Below are positions 23,979-32,424 of a stretch of DNA of 64,000 nt, piece after piece. The stretch's first letter is position 1, and every line of letters begins with the position of its first letter. The DNA is from WVYX01 sp039592335 (lineage in GTDB: Bacteria; Gemmatimonadota; Gemmatimonadetes; Gemmatimonadales; GWC2-71-9): assembly GCA_039592335.1 (NCBI GenBank), contig JBDHBX010000009.1:1-64000 (forward strand). The letters run 5' to 3'. The notes under the pieces were generated by a model. It made no database searches. It saw only the letters and a list, made by a program, of their open reading frames with translations, and was not told where the DNA came from. A program made the translations under genes and the position numbers.

Positions 23979-25070
23979 ATGACCGCCAGAACCGCCACTG
24001 AGACCCCGATCGACTGGAATGCGATGCTCGCGCCGTATCGCAAGCCCGAGCTGTGGCGCAGCGTCTACCAACTCGTGAACACGACCGTCCCGTTCGTCGC
24101 GGTGTGGCTCCTCATGCTGTGGAGCCTCGACGTGGGGTACTGGCTGACGTTGCTGCTCGCGATTCCGGCGGCGATGCTGGTCGTGCGCATGTTCATGTTC
24201 CAGCACGACTGCGGGCACGGTGCCTTCTTCCGGTCACAACGGGCGAACAACGCGGTCGGGAGTGTGATCGGGGTGCTCACCCTCGTGCCGTATGCCTACT
24301 GGCGCAAGACGCACGCGATCCATCATGCGACCTCCGGCAATCTGGAAGCGCGCGGATTCGGAGACATCGATACCCTCACGGTGCGCGAGTACCTGAGCCG
24401 CCCGTGGATCAAGCGGGTGCTGTACCGTCTCTACCGCAACGCACTCGTCATGCTGCTGATCGGCCCGGCGTATCAGTTCATCCTCAAGCATCGCTTCCCG
24501 GCGGACACCCCGCGCAGCTGGAAGCGCGAGTGGGCGAGCGTCCACTGGACGAACGCGGCGCTCGTGGCGGTGCTCGTCGTGGCATGGATGACCATCGGAT
24601 TGGATCGGTTTCTCATGGTGCAGCTGCCGATCGTGTTGCTGTCGGGATCGATCGGCGTGTTCCTGTTCTACATGCAGCACCAGTACGAGGACACCTACTG
24701 GCGGTATCGCGAGGCGTGGAACTACTACGCCGCCGGCCTGGAGGGGGCGTCCCACCTGGTGATCCCCAAGGTGCTGCAGTGGTTCACGGCAAACATCGGG
24801 CTCCACCACATCCATCACGTGTCGAGCCGCATCCCCAACTACCACCTGCAGCGGTGCTACGACGAGAACCCCGAGCTCCACGACGTCACCAAACTGACGC
24901 TGGCCGGGAGCGTGAAGACGCTGTGGCTCACGCTGTGGGATGAAGAAGGGCGCCGCCTGGTGGGGTTCCGGGATCTGCCGGAGATCCGACGCCGGCTCGA
25001 GCAGGAAACCCCCGAGGACGAGGCGATCAGCCCCACCAAGCCCGATGCCGTTCCCCAGGCGTGGCAGTAG
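23979..25070 (+). CDS. Membrane fatty acid desaturase (acyl-lipid type)
   Basis: 363 residues from MTARTATETPIDWN. Three histidine boxes of the integral-membrane di-iron desaturases: HDCGH (76-80), HAIHH (112-116) and HHIHH near residue 280. Four hydrophobic segments lie between and around them. It inserts a double bond in membrane acyl chains using O2 and an electron donor (ferredoxin or similar, not encoded nearby). This points to an aerobic or microaerobic lifestyle. The palindrome at 23929 is a candidate control site for membrane-fluidity regulation. Confidence 0.92.
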   Translation: MTARTATETPIDWNAMLAPYRKPELWRSVYQLVNTTVPFVAVWLLMLWSLDVGYWLTLLLAIPAAMLVVRMFMFQHDCGHGAFFRSQRANNAVGSVIGVLTLVPYAYWRKTHAIHHATSGNLEARGFGDIDTLTVREYLSRPWIKRVLYRLYRNALVMLLIGPAYQFILKHRFPADTPRSWKREWASVHWTNAALVAVLVVAWMTIGLDRFLMVQLPIVLLSGSIGVFLFYMQHQYEDTYWRYREAWNYYAAGLEGASHLVIPKVLQWFTANIGLHHIHHVSSRIPNYHLQRCYDENPELHDVTKLTLAGSVKTLWLTLWDEEGRRLVGFRDLPEIRRRLEQETPEDEAISPTKPDAVPQAWQ

Positions 25071-25131
25071 CGGGACCCGGCGTGTTCCGCTTCATCGCCG
25101 ATCACATTGTCGCGAGCGTGGTGGAGGTCCA

Positions 25132-26739
25132 GTGACGGCATTGCATCGGGGGAGCTGGTCGATCATGGCGGGCGCGGTGGTCTTGTGCGCGACTGCCTGT
25201 ACGGTCTCGCCGGTCCCCTCATCCGAGAGCCGCGCCGTGGCCGCCTACGCCGACTCGGCCTACTACGAGGCAACGCTCGTCACGCTCGCGGATCTGGTGG
25301 CGTTCCGCACGGTGCACGAGGAGGGTGCGGCCAACGCGAGCAACGCGCAGTTTCGGGCCATGACGGCGTACCTTGAGCAAAGGGCAAGTGAGCTCGGCCT
25401 CGACTTCGCGGACCACGGTGAGGTCGTCGTGATCGGGCTGGGCCAGGCGGAAGACCGGCTGGGCCTGGTGACGCACGGCGACGTCCAGCCGGCTGATCCC
25501 TCCAAGTGGGCCGAGGATCCCTTCTCGCTCGATGACTCGAGCGAGCCAGGGAAGCTCATGGGGCGGGGGAGCGAGGACGACAAGGGGCCGATCGCCACCG
25601 CCCTGTACGCCATGGCCGCCGTGCGGGACCACGGTCTCGCTCTGGGCCGGCGCATCGAGCTCATCGTCTCGTACACCGAGGAGTCGGACTGGCAACCCTT
25701 CTTCGACTTCCTGGCGCAGAACCCGCCGCCCGACCTGAACGTGGCGCTGGATGCTGAGTACCCAGTCGTGGTGGCGGAAAAGGGGTGGAACTCCATTCAC
25801 CTGGCAGTGCCGCCAGTTCGTGAACAGCCGGCCCGGTCCGATCGTCTGGTTTCCCTCCGTGGCGGGGCATTCCTGTCTCAGATCCCCGAGGACGCGGAGG
25901 CGGTGATCGCCGATCCCACGCCCGAGGTCGAGGCACTACTGCGCCAGGCGGCGGCCGGCGATACCGCGGTCGGGTACAGCTTCGCGTCGCAGGGCGGCAC
26001 GCTCATGATCCGGGCGACGGGCCTCTCGGCGCACTCGTCCAAACCGGAGGACGGCCACAACGCCATTACGCACCTCGCGGCGGTGCTCGGCACCCACGAG
26101 TGGCCGGACGGCCAGGCCGCGCGCATGGTGCGGCTGATCAACGGCCTGGTAGGAACGGGCGACTACGCAGAGCGGTTCGGAGACGTGGCCACCAGCCATC
26201 CCTTCATGGGACCGCTCACGCTGTCGCTCACCACGCTGGGTACGGACGAAGGGGCGCTGGTGGCCGGGATCAACCTCCGCAGCCCGGCAGGACGAAGCGG
26301 AGCGGAGCTCGAGCAGAAGATGCGGGCGGCCGTCGAGCAGTGGCAGGAACGCTCCGGAGTCACGGATGTCGGGATCCGTGTCTTCACTTCCAATCCGTAC
26401 TACGTGGAGGACGCTCCGCACATTCCGGTGCTGCTCGACGTCTTCGAGCACTTCTCGGGCCATCCCGATCCACGGCCCATCTCTATCGGTGGCGGTACCC
26501 ACGCACGCGTGGTGCCCAACGGTGTCAACTTCGGACCGGCCATGCCGGGCGAGGAGTACACCGCCCACACCGAGCACGAGTACATCAGCCCCGAGCAGAT
26601 GCGCCTGAATCTGATTCCCAGCAGGCACTTCCGCATCATGACGATCTCGAAGGCGTCGAGTACGAGCCGCGTGCGGATGCGCGTCGTGCCAAACCGCAGG
26701 CGCGTGACGAGGCGCGTCTGGTCGGTACTCACCGGGTAG
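25132..26739 (+). CDS. M20 family metallopeptidase lipoprotein with abnormal 3' end
   Basis: 535 codons from the GTG that follows GGAGGTCCA; lipobox LCATAC with Cys23. M20 motifs: VTHGDVQP (His, Asp), GRGSEDDKGP (bridging Asp), SYTEESDW (Glu-Glu) and HTEHEYISPEQMRLNL near the end. PepV/carnosinase-like exopeptidase, likely anchored in the periplasm. The family normally ends about 12-15 residues after EQMRLNL. Here the frame instead enters DNA that is antisense to the SRPBCC gene (from about 26614) and adds about 40 unrelated basic residues. The natural C-terminus therefore appears to have been lost. Confidence 0.82.
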   Translation: MTALHRGSWSIMAGAVVLCATACTVSPVPSSESRAVAAYADSAYYEATLVTLADLVAFRTVHEEGAANASNAQFRAMTAYLEQRASELGLDFADHGEVVVIGLGQAEDRLGLVTHGDVQPADPSKWAEDPFSLDDSSEPGKLMGRGSEDDKGPIATALYAMAAVRDHGLALGRRIELIVSYTEESDWQPFFDFLAQNPPPDLNVALDAEYPVVVAEKGWNSIHLAVPPVREQPARSDRLVSLRGGAFLSQIPEDAEAVIADPTPEVEALLRQAAAGDTAVGYSFASQGGTLMIRATGLSAHSSKPEDGHNAITHLAAVLGTHEWPDGQAARMVRLINGLVGTGDYAERFGDVATSHPFMGPLTLSLTTLGTDEGALVAGINLRSPAGRSGAELEQKMRAAVEQWQERSGVTDVGIRVFTSNPYYVEDAPHIPVLLDVFEHFSGHPDPRPISIGGGTHARVVPNGVNFGPAMPGEEYTAHTEHEYISPEQMRLNLIPSRHFRIMTISKASSTSRVRMRVVPNRRRVTRRVWSVLTG

Positions 26740-27191
26740 AGTCCCCACGCCCAGGTCCAGGGTCCCTCCTCCCCCGTGACGAGGAGCATGGAGCGGTTCG
26801 GCTCCAGCGCCGCAACGGCGGCGTAGCCGTCACTGGTCAACGGAATCGAGTCGCCGGCCGCCAGCTGCTGGAACTCGGGAAGGATGCGTTCGGCGCTCGG
26901 AATGCCGTCGTTGTCGAGCCGATCGTAGCTGTAGAAGCCGGCGCGGAGGTAGCCGATCTGGATGATCCAGGGCCAGACGGCCTCGGGTGGCGCGTCGATG
27001 GTCACCGCACGCGTGGCATTGAAGGTGGGGTCGGCCACGACGCTGTCACCTGGCATGGGGCGTGCTACTTCCTCGTCGGTAGCGCCCCATGTCAATGCCC
27101 AGGGGCGGTACACAAACCAGAAGAGCGCTAGCGCCAGGAGGAGCATCACGCCCGAGGCCGCAATCCCGCGCTTCAGGATGGCCGTTCTCAT
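26400..27191 (-). CDS. SRPBCC-family membrane protein with abnormal 3' end
   Basis: The start MRTAILKRGIAASG follows the SMP-30 gene with a TGATG overlap. One N-terminal transmembrane helix (GVMLLLALALFWFVYRPW), then a START/SRPBCC domain (AVTIDAPPEAVWPWIIQIGY, GFYSYDRLDNDG, LEPNRSMLLV, TRLVTRLRFGTTRIRTRLVL). The family ends soon after an MMRKCLLGI-type segment. Here that segment occurs at about 26617 and the frame then runs on for about 70 codons in DNA antisense to the M20 gene, ending at 26400. The reliable part is about 26617-27191. It is the last gene of the minus-strand operon. Confidence 0.75.
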   Translation of the reverse strand: MRTAILKRGIAASGVMLLLALALFWFVYRPWALTWGATDEEVARPMPGDSVVADPTFNATRAVTIDAPPEAVWPWIIQIGYLRAGFYSYDRLDNDGIPSAERILPEFQQLAAGDSIPLTSDGYAAVAALEPNRSMLLVTGEEGPWTWAWGLYPVSTDQTRLVTRLRFGTTRIRTRLVLDAFEIVMMRKCLLGIRFRRICSGLMYSCSVWAVYSSPGMAGPKLTPLGTTRAWVPPPIEMGRGSGWPEKCSKTSSSTGMCGASST

Positions 27192-28153
27192 CAGCGCTGC
27201 AGCGGCGCGCCGCCCACACCCACCTTCACCTCCCATACCCGCCCGGTCCTGGTGGATGTGGCGTAGATGGCGTGATGGTCGAACTCTCCCTGTCCGAACG
27301 CCAGGCTGGCGACGCCGGGCAGGTTCTTGGCGATGAGCACCTTCTCGCGGGTCGTGGGATCCACGCGCCAGATCTGCCCGGTGAAGTTGGCTGCCACGTA
27401 GATCCTTCCCAACTCGTCCATGGCCAGACCGTCGTTGCCGGCGCGCTCGCCGAGCCGGGCGATGACCTCCGGCTCCCCGGCGGGGCGTCCGTCCTCCAGC
27501 GGGATGGCCCACAGCCGGTCGTCGATCACGAACGGTCGCAGGGACACGAAGATCTGGGCCACATAGAGCGCGGAACCGTCAGGGGAGAGAACCATCCCGT
27601 TGGGGTGGCCGATCGCGTCCGTGAATAACTGCACCGCACCGGTCCTGTCCACCACGAAGATCTCGTCCGTGGCGTCGTCGGAGACCAGAATTGAGCGATC
27701 GGGCCGCACCAGCACGAAGTTGGCGTCTCCGATCCCGCCGTTCACGATCCGCGTCTTGTGTCCCCCAGGCGTGATGTGCCACACGATGCCATCGGCATTG
27801 GGGCCGTGGGTGAAGCGGTTGGTGGGGCCGAAGTCGGCCATCAACAGGTCGCGCTCGCCGATGGGGGCGAGGCCGAGGTTGCTGTAGACGTCCGTCACCT
27901 TCGTAACCTTCCCGTCGGAGCCTACGCGCCACACCGCCTGATTGCCGGCGACGTACAGGTCGCCCTCTCCGTTGAACGCGATCCCTTCACAGCGCTCGAA
28001 CGTGCCGTCCACGAGGACCGTTGCCTCGACCGGGAACGATGGATCTTGCGCCGGCTCCGCGGTCTGCTGCGCAGGCAGCAAGGTGGGCGCCGCCAGCGCG
28101 CCGAACGCGAGTAGTGCGAGCGTGCCGCGGCTCCACTCTACGCGCACGCTCAT
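27191..28153 (-). CDS. Exported SMP-30/gluconolactonase-like beta-propeller protein
   Basis: 320 residues with signal peptide (about 1-28, ending LLPAQ). SMP-30/LRE-like six-bladed propeller segments: CEGIAFNGEGDLYVAG, ANFVLVRPDRSILVSDD, GHPNGMVLSPDGSALYVAQ, GNDGLAMDELGRIYVAANF, LAFGQGEFDHHAIYAT. The family includes calcium-dependent lactonases; the Glu, Asn and Asp ligands are represented here (CEGIAF, HPNGM, NDGL). Its ATG overlaps the preceding stop by 4 bp (ATGA). Periplasmic lactonase or binding role is possible; substrate unknown. Confidence 0.87.
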   Translation of the reverse strand: MSVRVEWSRGTLALLAFGALAAPTLLPAQQTAEPAQDPSFPVEATVLVDGTFERCEGIAFNGEGDLYVAGNQAVWRVGSDGKVTKVTDVYSNLGLAPIGERDLLMADFGPTNRFTHGPNADGIVWHITPGGHKTRIVNGGIGDANFVLVRPDRSILVSDDATDEIFVVDRTGAVQLFTDAIGHPNGMVLSPDGSALYVAQIFVSLRPFVIDDRLWAIPLEDGRPAGEPEVIARLGERAGNDGLAMDELGRIYVAANFTGQIWRVDPTTREKVLIAKNLPGVASLAFGQGEFDHHAIYATSTRTGRVWEVKVGVGGAPLQR

Positions 28154-28419
28154 CCGCCCCCCTCACGGCGCTCCAGGGTCACGTCGCCTCCGATTTGCAC
28201 GGCCGTCGCGGTGCCGCCGGCATCTCGGTGGAACGTCACTACCTCATCCGTGAATCCGTTTACCCACGGCAGCTTGAACGTGTCGCCGTCTTGGTGTTCC
28301 AACGGGTGCAGAGAGAACCACTCTACGAGGGCGTAGAGCTTGCCGTCCTTCTCGAGCACGGTGACTCCGTTCTGGGGCCAGCCGTACTCGCCCGCCAGCT
28401 TTCCGTATCCGTCGATCAT
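28150..28419 (-). CDS. Small DUF3471-like protein
   Basis: 89 residues, MIDGYGKLAGEYGWPQNGV. The strand pattern (GVTVLEKDGKLYALVEW, HQDGDTFKLPW, VTFHRDAGGTATAVQIGG) is that of the small beta-sandwich often found C-terminal to serine beta-lactamase-like hydrolases (DUF3471 type). Here it stands alone with no signal peptide and no catalytic domain. It sits 11 bp after the stop of the exported winged-helix-like gene and overlaps the SMP-30 start. It could be a free-standing domain or the remnant tail of a lost hydrolase. Confidence 0.65.
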   Translation of the reverse strand: MIDGYGKLAGEYGWPQNGVTVLEKDGKLYALVEWFSLHPLEHQDGDTFKLPWVNGFTDEVVTFHRDAGGTATAVQIGGDVTLERREGGG

Positions 28420-28430
28420 CGCTGCCCCCC

Positions 28431-29750
28431 TTACTGGTAGATGTGTTCGAGCGGGATATCCTCCATCAGGCTGAACGACCAGACCACCGGGACCGACCCC
28501 TGGAACGTGCGGCTCTGGGCGTAGGGATCGGTGAACAGGCCGTCCTGCGTGAGGAGCAGGTTGGTGGCCCCGAAGAGCCAGTGCCACGTGTTCCAGAAGG
28601 AGAATGCGAACGGTCGCGCGTGCCCGATCGGCGTCACCTCCTCGAGCGCCTCCTGGTACCGCTCGTAGTTCTCCGCCAGCCATGAGGTCATGATGTCGCG
28701 GCTGAGCCGTCGCAGCTCGTGAACCATCTCCCCGTCCGCGTCGGAGAACACTGGGATCGCGATGGCGTACCGGCCGGCGTCCTGGCTGACGTACTCGAGG
28801 CTGTCGAGGAAGACGAGGTAGTCCCCCACCTCCTCGGTCTTGCGGCCGAGCACTTGCGCGATCTCCTCGGCGGTGCCGCCACGGCCCTCGCGCAAGGCGA
28901 TCATGACGGCCGCGAGCTGCTGCTGCAGGTAATTGGATGGCCAGCTCGCCAGCTCTCGTAATGGGGGAGCCAGTGGCTCGGGCACCTTCGCGCTGCGAAG
29001 GGCAGCGAACACTCTCCATCCCACGTCGGGCAGGTTCGCGCGCGGCAGCGTGTGGAAGTCGCCGAAGGACGTGAGCACCAGGCCGTTGTCGAGGTAGTCG
29101 TTATGGCTGCCCCAGTAGATCCCCTGGGGCCGCCAGGCGCCCTTGACGATGGCCCAGCGCGCCAGGCGTGGGGGCTCGAGCCGTACCGTGCGGTAGCCGA
29201 GCTCGCGCGTGAGCGCGAGGCCCTCCCAATCGAGCGAGAAGCAGCCGATCAGGATGTACGCCAACGTCGCGCGATCGACGTGCGGAACCGGGTAAGCACC
29301 CAGGATCTCCTCGATCGCGGCCCGCTGCGCCACGTACTGGTCGGCCAGGCTCCGCGCGAAGCGCATGCTCACCTCGAGCAGTCGCTCGGCGTCGTCGGCC
29401 GTGAGCAATGGGAAGTTGAGCGCGTACGCCCCGCCTTCCTCGCGCAGCAACTCCGTGGCGAGGAGGTCCGCCAGCGAGATGCCGCTGCCCGCCAACGCCG
29501 TCTCGATGTGGCTGCCATCTCGCGGAGCTGCGCGGACCTCGATGAGAAGCTCCTGAACCTGCTTCAGCCCCATGAGGTACCGTGCGTCGCGATGCTGGGG
29601 CACCGACGGGTCGGCCGGGCCGTTGGTGTAGGGCCGCAGCAGGTCGCCGCGCTCCTGGGCGGCCGCCCGGTGGATGGTGGCCGGGCCACTCATCAGAACC
29701 AACGTGGCGACGCTCACGGCAAGGCAACGTCGCGTCGAGGTCAGGGGCAT
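28431..29750 (-). CDS. Exported protein with two winged-helix-like modules
   Basis: 439 residues from the ATG with GAGGAG 9 nt upstream. A signal peptide (MPLTSTRRCLAVSVATLVLM, cleavage near RAAAQ) leads into a chain with two segments that look like winged helices: about 85-140 (HIETALAGSGISLADLLA, GGAYALNFPLLTADD) and about 300-350 (GTAEEIAQVLGRKTEEV, AGRYAIAIPVFSDADGEMV). The end is rich in aromatics (FSFWNTWHWLFG). Function not recognised; winged helices are normally cytoplasmic. The frame is also continuous with the upstream antiporter gene, so a fusion of 1017 residues is possible. Confidence 0.65.
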   Translation of the reverse strand: MPLTSTRRCLAVSVATLVLMSGPATIHRAAAQERGDLLRPYTNGPADPSVPQHRDARYLMGLKQVQELLIEVRAAPRDGSHIETALAGSGISLADLLATELLREEGGAYALNFPLLTADDAERLLEVSMRFARSLADQYVAQRAAIEEILGAYPVPHVDRATLAYILIGCFSLDWEGLALTRELGYRTVRLEPPRLARWAIVKGAWRPQGIYWGSHNDYLDNGLVLTSFGDFHTLPRANLPDVGWRVFAALRSAKVPEPLAPPLRELASWPSNYLQQQLAAVMIALREGRGGTAEEIAQVLGRKTEEVGDYLVFLDSLEYVSQDAGRYAIAIPVFSDADGEMVHELRRLSRDIMTSWLAENYERYQEALEEVTPIGHARPFAFSFWNTWHWLFGATNLLLTQDGLFTDPYAQSRTFQGSVPVVWSFSLMEDIPLEHIYQ

Positions 29751-31484
29751 TGTGGACTCCTCTGCTCGTTCGAGTTGTACGAGTCGTAAACGGAGTCTCC
29801 TCGTCAACAGTTGCACCAGGAATACGAATGCACTTGTCGGGATTGCGGCGTGCGAGGAGGTGTGTGCTGCTGCTCGCTGGTCAGGCCGGCGGGAGTCCAC
29901 CACCGTGTGTGCGCCTGCGACGTCGAGCTGCCAGCGGTGCACGTGATACCGCGACCGCACCACGATTCGGGTATCGGGTGCGAGGGCGCGGACCATCTGG
30001 ACGACCTGCCGTGCGGTGCGTGGATCGGGCAGGGTGATCGCGACGGCCGCCGCGGTGCGGATGTGCAATCGCGCGAGCACGCTCTCCCGCGTGGCGTCGC
30101 CAACGACGGTCTGCAGACCGTAGGAGCGAGCCAGATCGAGGGTGCTCGAGCTCAGGTCGGTGACCACGACCCGCAGGTCGCTCTGTTCCATGAGGGTCTC
30201 GGCCACGCGTTGCCCCGCGGGTCCGAAGCCCACGACCACGAGGTGCCCGCTGGGGGTTTCCCTCTGCCCGGCCGCCCCGTCGGCCACGGTCAGCACCCTG
30301 TGTTCCTGCGTCATGATCCGGCCCACCGCCAGCGCCAGCCTTGGGGCAAGCGCCGCCAGGTAGGGGGTGAGAAAGAGGGTCACGATCATGGCGGCGACGA
30401 TCAGGTCGAATAGGTTCGAGCCGATGACCTGCCCATCGCGTGCCAGGATGGCGAGAACGAGGGAAAACTCTCCCAGCTGTGCCAGCACGAGTCCGGTGGC
30501 CAGCGACTGGCCGGGCGGAAACCGGAACAGGCGTGCGACGCCGGCCGTCACCGTCGTCTTGCCGACCACGATGAGGACCGCGACCCCGATCAGCAGCGCC
30601 CAGTGCTGTGCGGCCCAGCCCGGGTCGGCCAGGGTGCCGATGGCGGAGAAGAACAGCGTCACGAACAGGGTGTGGAGCGGCATGATGTCGGCGCGGATCT
30701 GCGTCGCGAAGGGCGACTCCGCGAGCACCATGCCCGCCACGAAGGCGCCTAACACGGGTGAGAACCCGAGCGCGTGCGACAGCCACGCGGCGCCTGTGGC
30801 GGTGACGATGGCGAGCAGGATCGATAGGTCGCGGTTCGCCGCCACGAGATCTGCACCCAGCAGCCTCGGCAGAGCGTAGCTCACGACCACGTAGAGCGCG
30901 CCGGCCAGGACCGTGGCCAGCCCCAGCGCCTGCACGACCGCCCACCCCACTTGGGCGACCCCGCCACCCAGTCCGAGTGCCGCAACGAACAGCGCGGCGG
31001 GCACGACGGCCATGTCCTGCAGCAGGAGGATGCCGAGCGCGTTGCGGCCGTGCACGGCATCGATCTCCTGGCGGCCGGCCAGCACCCGCAGCACGGCGGC
31101 GGTGCTGCTCATGGCAACGACCGCCCCAACGGCCAACGCGGCGGGAACGTCCAGGCCCAGCACCCCGCAGAGCAGAGCCGTGGCCGCACCGGTGAGCAGG
31201 ATCTGCAGCGTGCCGCCCCCCGCGGCGATGGCGCCCACGGTGCGCAGCCGCCGCCAGGAGAACTCCAGACCGATAGTGAACAGGAGTAGGGTAATGCCCA
31301 GCTCGGCGATGGTGAACACCGCTTGGTAGCTGGGGAGCACGTTGAAGGCGTTGGGGCCGAGCAGGGTGCCGGCGAGCAGGTACCCGAGCAGAGCGCTCTG
31401 CCTGAGTCGCTCGCACAGCGCGCCCAGGAGCATCGCGGCCCCGAGGAGAATCAGGATGTCGAGGAGCGCGGTCCAGAGATCCAT
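29751..31484 (-). CDS. KefB-like cation:proton antiporter (CPA2) with RCK/TrkA-N domain
   Basis: About 578 codons before the internal start of the next gene, with no stop codon between. Twelve or so hydrophobic segments of a Na+/H+ exchanger (starting DLWTALLDILILLGAAMLLG) contain the usual FTIGLEF motif. A Rossmann TrkA-N domain follows (HLVVVGFGPAGQRVAETLME, VVVTDLSS, VVGDATRE). Such proteins exchange K+ or Na+ for H+ across the inner membrane, gated by nucleotide or ligand binding to the RCK domain. No TrkA-C domain is seen; the tail from DSRRPDQRAAAHTSSHAAIP is atypical. The start is 4 bp from the stop of the small membrane protein. Confidence 0.85.
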
Positions 31485-31488
31485 GTCG

Positions 31489-31707
31489 TCAGTTGCCGGG
31501 CTCCGACTGCGGGAGCTTCTCGCTGCGGCGCTTGCGAAGACTGCCGAGCAACACCGTTCCGAGCCCCAGGAGGATCTCGTCCACGAAGGGGATCGCGTCG
31601 GGGAACACGAGGTCCGTGCCGAAGAGCGTGAGCATCAGCAGGAGCAGCCGCGGATAGCGTAGCCGCCCGGCATATCGCTGGACGAGGGAGTTGACCGGTC
31701 CTGGCAT
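31489..31707 (-). CDS. Small membrane protein, DUF6116-like
   Basis: 72 residues. One or two hydrophobic segments around PRLLLLMLTLFGTDLVFPD and the pattern IPFVDEILLGLGTVLLGSL-KRR recall DUF6116 proteins. Function unknown. Between the methyltransferase (15 bp) and the antiporter (4 bp), so part of the same operon. Confidence 0.72.
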   Translation of the reverse strand: MPGPVNSLVQRYAGRLRYPRLLLLMLTLFGTDLVFPDAIPFVDEILLGLGTVLLGSLRKRRSEKLPQSEPGN

Positions 31708-31722
31708 CGTCTTGCCAGGAAA

Positions 31723-32424
31723 TTACTGCGATGAACGCTCTCTTGCCGCGAGCGGCCGCTGCGCGACCAGCATCCACTGGTGCGAGCGGCGGTAGCCACC
31801 CGCTTCAGCGAAGTCCGCGTCGCGTCGGAGGATCTCAAAGCCGGCAGCGGCAAGTTCGCGCTCGGCGATCTCTATCGCGATCGTGTGGCGCGCGGTCTGG
31901 CCGGAACGAGACGCGGAGGGGTCCGGCGGCCGGAAATCGAGCAGCACCAGGCGCGCTCCGGGCTTGAGGGCTCTCAGCATGCTGGCCAGCATCGCCGCGT
32001 GCTCGGTCATCTCGTGGTAGGTGTCCACGACCAGCACGGCGTCGAGCTCGCCGGGCGGCAGTCGCGGATCGTCCACCGCCCCGCGGATCACCTCCACGTT
32101 CGGGAGGCTGTCAGCCTCGACCAGACTCCGCAGCCGGCTCAGGCTCGACTCGTCGACGTCCACGGCGTAGACCCGACCGGCGCTCCCGACCCGATCCGCG
32201 AGCCGCACCGTGAAGTACCCGCGGCCGGCGCCGACGTCCGCCACTCGGCTCCCTTCGCCGATCGCCAGGGCGGCGAAGACGTCGGGGACCCGCTGCCAGT
32301 CATCGCGGGCTGCGTCCTGCTGTGCGGCAAGACACGAGGAGGGCGCGGCCGTCGCGATGAGGAGCGCGATGATGACGCGCGTCACATCCAGGCTGGAGAC
32401 GCGCCGATAGTGTGGAAGTGCCAT
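31723..32424 (-). CDS. Exported SAM-dependent methyltransferase-like protein
   Basis: 233 residues from MALPHYRRVSSLD; a GTG a few codons on (MTRVIIALLIATAA) is another possible start. A signal peptide (cleavage near CLAAQ) precedes a class I methyltransferase: motif I VADVGAGRGYFTVRLADRVG, VYAVDVDESS, LDAVLVVDTYHEM, ALKPGARLVLLDF. Methyltransferases with a Sec signal are odd because SAM is cytoplasmic. Similar proteins are common in exported gene sets of several phyla. It leads the seven-gene minus-strand operon and its start codon overlaps that of the divergent gene. Confidence 0.82.
   Translation of the reverse strand: MALPHYRRVSSLDVTRVIIALLIATAAPSSCLAAQQDAARDDWQRVPDVFAALAIGEGSRVADVGAGRGYFTVRLADRVGSAGRVYAVDVDESSLSRLRSLVEADSLPNVEVIRGAVDDPRLPPGELDAVLVVDTYHEMTEHAAMLASMLRALKPGARLVLLDFRPPDPSASRSGQTARHTIAIEIAERELAAAGFEILRRDADFAEAGGYRRSHQWMLVAQRPLAARERSSQ

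Noticed and set aside
29881..31416. 511-codon frame in the antiporter gene
   Set aside because: Shadow frame (Arg/Gly/Ala-rich) of the KefB-like gene, which has coherent transmembrane segments.
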